From Actinomycetes bacterium (lineage in GTDB: Bacteria; Actinomycetota; Actinomycetes; Propionibacteriales; Propionibacteriaceae), in assembly GCA_023412435.1 (NCBI GenBank), contig JAEYNS010000135.1, positions 1 to 10,139 of the forward strand: a DNA stretch of 10,139 nt, in the 5' to 3' direction. Each line of letters starts with the position of its first letter. Positions within the stretch are counted from its first letter, which is position 1. A program made the position numbers and the translations under genes. Positions 5,393 to 10,139 of this stretch are shown here, one piece after another. The notes under the pieces were generated by a model. The model saw only the letters and a program-made list of their open reading frames with translations. It was not told the DNA's origin and did not search any database.

Positions 5393-7162
5393 TCAGTCGG
5401 CGAAGATGTTGTTGCGGACGCCGAACACGTTCTGCGGGTCGACCGCCTGCTTGAGCGCGCGGACGGCGTCCCTGCTCTCGGGCGAGGCGACCCGGTCGAC
5501 GAAGGCCTTGCGCAGCTTTCCGATGCCGTGGTGGTGCGAGATCGATCCGCCCGCCTCCATGATGGCGGCGCGGATGTTCTTCTCCATCTCGGCGAACTTC
5601 CCGTCGCCGTCCTCGACCCCCTGGTGGTAGAGCCCGTGGGTGAAGTAGATGCAGACCCCGGTGTGGTACATCTGCGTCACCCGGGGTGAGGTGAAGGGCT
5701 TGCCGGGGAAGCCGAGCCGCGCGTGCTCGGCGTGGGCCACCCGCTTCACGGCCTCGCAGACGTCGTGGATGCGGTTCCACGGCACCGTCGTCTCGTAGGT
5801 CTCGCCCACGATGAAGTAGTCGCTGAGCATGTCGCGGATGTAGGCGATCGCGTAGGTGAGCATGTAGCCGCGTTCGCCGTTGGAGGGGCCGCCGGAGACG
5901 CCGCCGAACTTCTTCGCGGTCTCCGAGACCACCTTGTACTGGTAGTCGACCTCGGCCTTCGTGCCCTCCAGCACCATCGTGGCGGCGACCATCTCGTGCG
6001 GGTCGAAGCCCTTGACCTTGGTCACGAACAGCTTCTCGACCTTGCTGGTGAGGATCTTGGCCCGATCGGTGGGCGCGGGCTTGAGCGCCTGGCCGAGCCG
6101 GAACTGGACGTTGTCGACCAGCCGGATGCTGGCGGGCTTGGCGCCGGTCCGGTTCAGCGCGGCCATGAAGGCCACGCCGGTCTTCCAGTCGGAGAAGATC
6201 ATCGAGCCGTAGCGCTTGGCCTCGGGCAGCCGGTGGACGCGGATCACCGCCTTCGTGACCAGGCCGAGGTTCCCCTCGCTGCCGAACGCCGCCTTGTAGG
6301 CCTCGACGCCGGCGGCCTGGCGCGGCGTCCAGTACAGGTTCTCCACCACCCCCGACGGCGTCACGAGGGTGACGTTCTCGACGATGTCCTCGATGTTGCC
6401 GTAGCGGTTGCGCTTCATGCCGCTGGCGTTGGTGGCGATCCAGCCGCCGAGGGTGGACAGTTCCATGCTGTCGGGCTCGTGGCCGCAGGTGAGGCCGTAC
6501 CGCTCCAGCATCTCCTCCAGTCGGCTGCCGAGGACGCCTGCCTGCACGCAGGCGGTGAGATTCTCGGTGTCGACCCACTCGAGGGCGTCCAGCCGCCGCA
6601 TGTCGACCGAGACGACCATGCGGGTCTCGGACTCGGGGATCTGCAGGGCGTCGGAGACGTTCGTCCCCCCGCCGTACGGGATCAGGCAGACGTCGTGCTC
6701 GCGGGCGAGGTTCACCAGGGTGACGCAGTCGTCCTCGGACTCGGGCCAGACGACGGCGTCCACGCAGCGGTGCAGGTTGCCGTAGAGCACCCGGGAGACC
6801 TCGTCGGTGGTGGTCTGGCCGTGGCTGTGGACCAGCCGCTCGCCGTCGTCGACGCTGACCTGGTCCGCGCCGAGGGCGGCGTCCAGCGAGGCGAGGAAGC
6901 CCTCGTTGCGGTTGACCGGGGTGACGTGGGGGTGCTTCGTCTGCGGCCGGGTCTGGGTGAAGTCGATGTCGACCCCCAGCTCCTGGCGGACGAACGGGAT
7001 CAGGTAGGGCATCGGGTAGCCGCACAGGTTGTACCGCGAGCCGGTCATGATGACGCACTCGTCCGGCTGGACGACCATCCGGGTGTCGCGGTAGCCCCAG
7101 CGGTGGCCCCAGATCGCGGAGTCCAGCTGCGAGGTGTCGCGGTTCAGTGCCTTGTCTGCCAT
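5393..7162 (-). CDS. FAD-dependent alkyldihydroxyacetonephosphate synthase (AGPS) homologue
   Basis: A 589-residue flavoprotein of the VAO/PCMH type. AGPS swaps the acyl chain of acyl-DHAP for a fatty alcohol, the ether-bond step of ether-lipid synthesis. Similarity to animal AGPS runs end to end: the AGPS-specific N-terminus (WGHRWGYRDTR, then MTGSRYNLCG, 18-48), the FAD-binding PCMH domain (about 135-310, with PYGGGTNVSDAL at 162-173 and GHEPDSMELSTLGGW at 227-241), and the FAD-oxidase C-terminal domain (about 320-585). By spacing, human R419, Y578 and the H615-617 triad correspond to R347 (SIRLVDN), Y506 (CIYF) and H543-545 (SHHHGIGKLRK), all conserved. No peroxisomal signal or membrane segment is seen. 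Bacterial relatives are often annotated only as FAD-binding oxidases, so a different substrate, such as a 2-hydroxy acid, is possible. The ATG has GAGGAG 11 nt upstream. No acyl-DHAP-forming or fatty-alcohol-forming gene is nearby. Confidence 0.88.
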   Translation of the reverse strand: MADKALNRDTSQLDSAIWGHRWGYRDTRMVVQPDECVIMTGSRYNLCGYPMPYLIPFVRQELGVDIDFTQTRPQTKHPHVTPVNRNEGFLASLDAALGADQVSVDDGERLVHSHGQTTTDEVSRVLYGNLHRCVDAVVWPESEDDCVTLVNLAREHDVCLIPYGGGTNVSDALQIPESETRMVVSVDMRRLDALEWVDTENLTACVQAGVLGSRLEEMLERYGLTCGHEPDSMELSTLGGWIATNASGMKRNRYGNIEDIVENVTLVTPSGVVENLYWTPRQAAGVEAYKAAFGSEGNLGLVTKAVIRVHRLPEAKRYGSMIFSDWKTGVAFMAALNRTGAKPASIRLVDNVQFRLGQALKPAPTDRAKILTSKVEKLFVTKVKGFDPHEMVAATMVLEGTKAEVDYQYKVVSETAKKFGGVSGGPSNGERGYMLTYAIAYIRDMLSDYFIVGETYETTVPWNRIHDVCEAVKRVAHAEHARLGFPGKPFTSPRVTQMYHTGVCIYFTHGLYHQGVEDGDGKFAEMEKNIRAAIMEAGGSISHHHGIGKLRKAFVDRVASPESRDAVRALKQAVDPQNVFGVRNNIFAD

Positions 7163-7208
7163 CAGCGGTGCTGCTCCTCAGGGCTGCGGGCCGGTCAAAC
7201 CCTTCCGG

Positions 7209-7214
7209 AGCATA
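7209..7214 (-). promoter_or_regulatory. -10 box TATGCT of the AGPS-homologue gene
   Basis: TATGCT on the minus strand matches TANNNT. A start near 7202 would leave a leader of about 40 nt with the GAGGAG ribosome site. The -35 is weak. Confidence 0.4.
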
Positions 7215-7415
7215 GCGAACCGCCTTGCGGGCAGGCAGGGGACCCGTCCCGCTCCGGACAGCCCGCGACAACTCCTGCCAGATGCTGGGGCGGGCTGCCA
7301 GACCTGTCGGCCAGGCCTGCTGGGTGGCAGAAGTTTGACGGGACCCGGGCTGCCGGGCCGGAAGAACGCAAGGCGCCGGTTGCCGCAAGCGGCCCGGGCC
7401 GGGCGCGGGGGAGTG

Positions 7416-7421
7416 TAGGTT
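7416..7421 (+). promoter_or_regulatory. -10 box TAGGTT of the AEC transporter gene
   Basis: TAGGTT is identical to the -10 proposed for the aldo/keto reductase. A start at about 7428 gives a 50-nt leader ending in a strong ribosome binding site. No recognisable -35 is present at the usual spacing. Confidence 0.4.
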
Positions 7422-7466
7422 CTTCGCAGCGGCGCGCGCCCGCTCACCACTACCGGCGGACCAGGC

Positions 7467-7471
7467 GGAGG
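7467..7471 (+). promoter_or_regulatory. Ribosome binding site that sets the AEC start
   Basis: GGAGG lies 6 nt before the ATG at 7478. This matters because the frame stays open for 1,755 nt upstream, so the start cannot be set by an upstream stop. Confidence 0.8.
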
Positions 7472-7477
7472 AGATCC

Positions 7478-8416
7478 ATGAGTATCGGGATCTCGGCCGG
7501 TCAGGTCGCGATCATGTTCCTGCTGATGGCCCTGGGCTGGATGGCGTACCGGTTGAAGTGGATCGGCGACGACGCGGTCAAGGGGATGACCAAGCTGCTG
7601 TTGTTCATCGTCACGCCCGCCGTCATCGTCCAGGCCTTCGTGCGTCCCTTCGACCCGGCGCGGCTGCAGACGATCGGGCTGGTCTTCGCCCTCGACGTGG
7701 CGGTCTTCGCGCTGGTGATAGGCCTGTCGGCGGTGGTGTTCAGCAAGCGCCTCGTCCCCGACCCGGGTCGCCGAACCGCGCTCCGCTTCGGCACCACCTA
7801 CTCCAACTGCGGGTTCCTGGGGATCCCGCTCGCCCAGGCGCTGCTGGGCGACGACGGCGTGTTCTACGCGGTGGCCTTCGTGGTCACCTTCCACGTCTTC
7901 GTCTGGACGCACGGGGACGGGCTGTTCGGCAGCAGGCGGGCCGGTGCCCGGCAGAGCCGGCTGGTCGAACTGCTGCTCAACCCCAACCTCATCGCGACCG
8001 CGATCGGGCTGGTGTTCTTCCTGCTGTCCTGGCGGCTGCCGGACCTGTTGGGGCAGGCCGCCGGTTACGTCGCGGCGATGAACACCCCGCTGAGCATGAT
8101 CGTGGTCGGCGCCAACCTGGCCGCGATCGGGGTGCGGTCGGTGTTCCGCGACGGGTTCGCCTGGGTGGGCACGCTGGCCCGCAACCTCGTCGTCCCCGCG
8201 ATCTTCGTGGGCCTGTTCGCCTTCCTGCCGCTGGAGCCGGTGGCGAAGATGGCGACGCTGGTGGCGGTGTCGGCGCCGGTGGCGGCGTTCCTGGTGATGT
8301 TCAGCATCCTCCACGAACGCGACACCAGCTTCCCGACCCGGCTGCTCACCTTGTCGACGCTCTCGGCGATCGTGACGATGCCGGCCGTCTTGTGGCTGGC
8401 CTCGGTCGTGTGGTGA
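7478..8416 (+). CDS. AEC-family (auxin efflux carrier-like) membrane transporter
   Basis: A 312-residue integral membrane protein of the AEC superfamily (PF03547 type). About ten hydrophobic segments can be seen, at roughly 5-22, 36-56, 64-88, 107-122, 126-147, 168-186, 197-215, 233-250, 258-275 and 288-311. This suggests two five-helix halves joined by the polar loop at 148-165 (FGSRRAGARQSR). Family signatures are SNCGFLGIPLAQALLGDDG (109-127) in the first half and NTPLSMIVVGANLA (202-215) in the second, both with the helix-breaking prolines near the substrate site. Bacterial members move small organic anions such as malate or malonate; the substrate here is unknown. Lengths of 300-320 residues are typical. 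The gene is divergent from the AGPS homologue and ends 1 bp from the convergent reductase gene. Confidence 0.92.
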   Translation: MSIGISAGQVAIMFLLMALGWMAYRLKWIGDDAVKGMTKLLLFIVTPAVIVQAFVRPFDPARLQTIGLVFALDVAVFALVIGLSAVVFSKRLVPDPGRRTALRFGTTYSNCGFLGIPLAQALLGDDGVFYAVAFVVTFHVFVWTHGDGLFGSRRAGARQSRLVELLLNPNLIATAIGLVFFLLSWRLPDLLGQAAGYVAAMNTPLSMIVVGANLAAIGVRSVFRDGFAWVGTLARNLVVPAIFVGLFAFLPLEPVAKMATLVAVSAPVAAFLVMFSILHERDTSFPTRLLTLSTLSAIVTMPAVLWLASVVW

Positions 8417-8417
8417 C

Positions 8418-9353
8418 TCACGGGACGAGGTGCCCCGCCGCCCGGTAGAGCTCGTACCACTCCTGGCGGGTCAGGACGATGTCCGAGCCGGCGGCCGCCG
8501 CCCGCACCCGGTCCGGGTTGGTGGTGCCGAGCACCACCTGCAGCTGCGCAGGGTGCCGGGTGAGCCAGGCGGTCGCGATGCCCTCCGCAGTGACGCCGTA
8601 CTGACCGGCCAGCCGGTCGATCACCGCGTTGAGTTCGGCGTACCCGGGGTTGCCGAGGAAGGGACCGGTGAAGAAGCCGGCCTGGTAGGGCGACCAGGCC
8701 TGCACCGTGATGTCGTGGAGCCGGCAGTAGTCGAGGGTGCCGAGGGTGCGGTCCACCGACTGGTCGGCGGCGCCCATGTTCATCGCCATCCCCTGGGTGA
8801 TCAGCGGCGCGTGGGTGATCGACAGTTGCAGCTGGTTGGCGACAAGCGGCCGGGTCACCCAGCGCCGCAGCAACTCGATCTGCGCGGGGGTGTGGTTGGA
8901 GACGCCGAAGTGCAGCACCTTGCCCGACGCCGCCAGGTGGTCGATGGCCCGGGCGACCTCCTCGGGCTCGACCAGGGCGTCGGGGCGGTGCAGCAACAGG
9001 ATGTCGACGTAGTCGGTACCGAGCGCGGCCAGCGATCCCTCCACGGCCTCGATGAGGTGGTCGTAGGAGAAGTCGAAGTAGGGCCCGTCCTTGACGATCC
9101 CCGCCTTGGTCTGCAGCACCAGCCCGGCGCGCTGGGACGGGGTCAGCCGCAGCGCCTCGGCGAACCTGCGCTCGCAGCCGTGCGCCGGCGCGGAGCCGTA
9201 GATGTCGGCGTGGTCGAAGAAGGTGATGCCGGAGTCGAGGGCGGCCTCGACCAGCGCCCGGATCTCGGCATCGGTCTTGTCCTGGATCCGCATCATGCCG
9301 GCCACGACGGCGGGGACGGTGAGGCCGGTGCCCGGCAGGGGGAAGGTCTTCAT
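8418..9353 (-). CDS. Aldo/keto reductase, YdhF-like
   Basis: A 311-residue cytoplasmic NAD(P)H-dependent oxidoreductase with the AKR (beta/alpha)8 barrel. The catalytic tetrad is complete: D47 and Y52 in FFDHADIYG, K83 in LQTKAG and H122 in LLLHRPD. Other family features are GKVLHFGVSNHTPAQIE (144-160), NQLQLSITHAPL (173-184), VQAWSPY (217-223) and the cofactor-binding VVLGTTNPDRVRAA (273-286). The start MKTFPLPGTGLTVPAVVAGMMR and the segment TQGMAMNMG (186-194) resemble the YdhF branch, whose physiological substrates are not established. The ATG has no ribosome binding site; TAGGTT ends 6 nt upstream, so the mRNA is probably leaderless. It diverges from the AlkZ-like gene across 30 bp. Confidence 0.92.
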   Translation of the reverse strand: MKTFPLPGTGLTVPAVVAGMMRIQDKTDAEIRALVEAALDSGITFFDHADIYGSAPAHGCERRFAEALRLTPSQRAGLVLQTKAGIVKDGPYFDFSYDHLIEAVEGSLAALGTDYVDILLLHRPDALVEPEEVARAIDHLAASGKVLHFGVSNHTPAQIELLRRWVTRPLVANQLQLSITHAPLITQGMAMNMGAADQSVDRTLGTLDYCRLHDITVQAWSPYQAGFFTGPFLGNPGYAELNAVIDRLAGQYGVTAEGIATAWLTRHPAQLQVVLGTTNPDRVRAAAAGSDIVLTRQEWYELYRAAGHLVP

Positions 9354-9359
9354 GAGCCC

Positions 9360-9365
9360 AACCTA
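9360..9365 (-). promoter_or_regulatory. -10 box TAGGTT of the aldo/keto reductase gene (leaderless)
   Basis: On the minus strand TAGGTT is followed by 6 nt (GGGCTC) and the ATG at 9353. No Shine-Dalgarno site is present. It forms the left half of a symmetric element with the -10 box at 9372-9377. Confidence 0.55.
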
Positions 9366-9375
9366 GCTGGCTAGG
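9362..9375. promoter_or_regulatory. 14-bp inverted repeat containing two back-to-back -10 boxes
   Basis: CCTAGC (9362-9367), TG, GCTAGG (9370-9375) is a perfect 6-2-6 inverted repeat. It contains the TAGG core of both divergent -10 boxes. It may simply be a symmetric bidirectional promoter, or also an operator for a dimeric regulator. Confidence 0.45.
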
Positions 9376-9377
9376 GT
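9372..9377 (+). promoter_or_regulatory. -10 box TAGGGT of the AlkZ-like gene (leaderless)
   Basis: TAGGGT is followed by 6 nt (GAGGCG) and the ATG at 9384. The GAGG in that spacer lies only 2 nt before the ATG, too close for a normal ribosome binding site, so leaderless translation is favoured. Confidence 0.55.
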
Positions 9378-9383
9378 GAGGCG

Positions 9384-10139
9384 ATGGACGTCGCCACCCT
9401 CGTGGCCTGGCGGATGCACAACCAGCTGCTGTGGGGCCCGCCGCCCGGTTCGGCCGCCGGGGTGCTGGCCCGGTTCGCTGCGAGCCAGGGCCAGGACCTC
9501 ACCCCTTCGGCGTGGGCCCTGGCCCAGCGGGCCGGGTTCCTGACCGAGGCCGCGGTCCGCGCCGAGTGCGACGCCGGCGCGATCCTGCGCACCCACCTGC
9601 TGCGGCCCACCTGGCACTTCGTGGCCGCCGCAGACCTGCGCTGGCTGCTCACTGCCACGGCGCCGCGGGTGCATCGCCTGAACACGCCGATCTACCGTCG
9701 GTGGGGGCTCGAGGGGCGGGCCCTGCTGACCGTCCGGCGGGTGCTCGAGGACGAACTCGCCGACGGACGCCACCGCACCCGCACCGAGCTCGGGGCGGCG
9801 CTGGCCAGGGCCGGCCTGCCGCTCACCGGGCAGGGCCTTGCCTACGCGGTGATGTGGGCAGAGCTCGAAGCGATCGTCTGCAGCGGCCGGCAGCGCGGCA
9901 GGCAGCAGACCTACGCCCTGGTCGACGAGCGGGCGCCGGTCCGCGACGACCGGCCACGGGAGCAGGCCCTGACCGAACTCGCGGCCCGCTACTACGCCGC
10001 ACACGGCCCGGCCTCCGTCCGGGACCTGGCGAGTTGGGCCAGCCTGACGCTGACCGAGGCGCGCAGGGCGACGGAGGCCGCGGGGGTGACGAGCCTCGAG
10101 TTGGACGGCGTCACGTACTGGCACGAGCCGGGCGAGCCG
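9384..10139 (+). CDS. AlkZ-like winged-helix DNA-binding protein (HTH_42 family); 3' partial
   Basis: The frame is open from the ATG to the right edge: 252 codons of a family usually about 350-400 residues long. The family (PF06224) includes AlkZ and YcaQ, DNA glycosylases that remove bulky alkylated bases or unhook crosslinks using a Q-x-Q motif. Here SQGQDLTPSAWALAQR carries Q35 and Q37 at the matching position. Other landmarks are ILRTHLLRPTWHFVAAADL (67-85, matching the family RT-RGTLH segment), a winged-helix region RTRTELGAALARAGL (131-145), QTYALVDER (175-183) and AARYYAAHGPASVRDLASW (200-218). Many actinobacterial members are annotated only as winged-helix DNA-binding proteins and their activity is unknown. 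The missing C-terminal part limits the call. It shares a compact bidirectional promoter with the aldo/keto reductase gene. Confidence 0.85.
   Translation, partial: MDVATLVAWRMHNQLLWGPPPGSAAGVLARFAASQGQDLTPSAWALAQRAGFLTEAAVRAECDAGAILRTHLLRPTWHFVAAADLRWLLTATAPRVHRLNTPIYRRWGLEGRALLTVRRVLEDELADGRHRTRTELGAALARAGLPLTGQGLAYAVMWAELEAIVCSGRQRGRQQTYALVDERAPVRDDRPREQALTELAARYYAAHGPASVRDLASWASLTLTEARRATEAAGVTSLELDGVTYWHEPGEP

Larger units (their letters stand above)
7163..7477. other. 315-bp divergent intergenic region
   Basis: This gap separates the divergent AGPS-homologue and AEC-transporter genes. It holds the two -10 boxes listed separately and both ribosome binding sites. The middle contains a direct repeat CTGCCAGA (7275-7282 and 7295-7302, 20 bp apart), an inverted copy of its core, TGGCAG (7325-7330), and the palindrome CAGGCCTG (7312-7319). 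TTGACG at 7335-7340 resembles a -35 but has no -10 partner. No small gene or RNA could be supported. Confidence 0.4.

Noticed and set aside
7275..7330. CTGCCAGA direct repeats with an inverted TGGCAG as a possible operator or repeat array.
   Set aside because: There are only two 8-bp copies plus one 6-bp inverted core in very GC-rich DNA. This is not enough to call a repeat element, so it is kept only as a note in the intergenic entry.
7335..7340. TTGACG as a -35 box in the AGPS/AEC gap.
   Set aside because: No TANNNT lies 16-19 bp downstream; the nearest -10 candidate is 75 bp away.
5723..7477. A long + strand open frame continuous with the AEC transporter, which would make a protein of about 900 residues.
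   Set aside because: It lies antisense to the clearly homologous AGPS gene, its translation is low-complexity Val/Gly/Ala/Asp/His sequence with no motifs, and the AEC homology plus a GGAGG site put the true start at 7478. It is open because of extreme GC bias at third positions.
9363..10124. A 253-codon - strand open frame opposite the AlkZ-like gene.
   Set aside because: The + strand frame has family motifs (Q-x-Q, RPTWH, AAHGPAS) and a promoter with correct geometry; the minus frame is compositional.

Overview
The window is about 10 kb of very GC-rich DNA with codon use strongly biased to G/C at third positions. TANNNT -10 boxes, several start codons that look leaderless, and a PAS-GAF-ANTAR regulator all point to a high-GC actinobacterium; the species cannot be named from the sequence (a Propionibacteriales-like organism is only a guess). 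Ten genes are supported, two of them cut by the window edges. There are no RNA genes, insertion sequences, CRISPR arrays or phage genes. The region reads as ordinary chromosome: a chain of short transcription units that mostly alternate in direction.

Layout. (1) Bases 1-2488, all + strand: the C-terminal part of a blue-copper/NirK-type copper nitrite reductase (cut at the left edge), an Fpg/Nei-like zinc-finger protein that lacks the catalytic residues of true Fpg, and a small cupin. (2) 2495-3544, - strand: a PAS-GAF-ANTAR RNA-binding regulator, convergent with the cupin across a 6-bp gap that lies inside an 18-bp stem-loop. (3) 3746-4672, + strand: a secreted lipoprotein esterase of the PHB-depolymerase/feruloyl-esterase type, divergent from the regulator. 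(4) 4677-5216, - strand: a phosphinothricin/methionine-sulfone type GNAT acetyltransferase, then 5393-7162, - strand: a close homologue of alkyldihydroxyacetonephosphate synthase (AGPS) with the flavin-site and catalytic residues intact, followed by a strong GC hairpin. (5) 7478-8416, + strand: an AEC-family ten-helix transporter, divergent from AGPS. (6) 8418-9353, - strand: a YdhF-like aldo/keto reductase, ending 1 bp from the transporter gene. (7) 9384 to the right edge, + strand: an AlkZ-like winged-helix protein, cut at its 3' end and divergent from the reductase across only 30 bp.

The genes do not form one obvious pathway. The main themes are redox (copper nitrite reductase, FAD AGPS homologue, aldo/keto reductase) and proteins related to DNA glycosylases (Fpg-like and AlkZ-like). 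The most notable points are: the Fpg-like protein that has lost the proline nucleophile, the hairpin lysine and the zinc-finger arginine; four genes without a Shine-Dalgarno site whose start codons each sit exactly 6 nt after a -10-like hexamer; a 14-bp symmetric element that contains two back-to-back -10 boxes between the reductase and AlkZ-like genes; and three convergent gene pairs with gaps of 6, 4 and 1 bp. I did not find a clear new multi-gene system.
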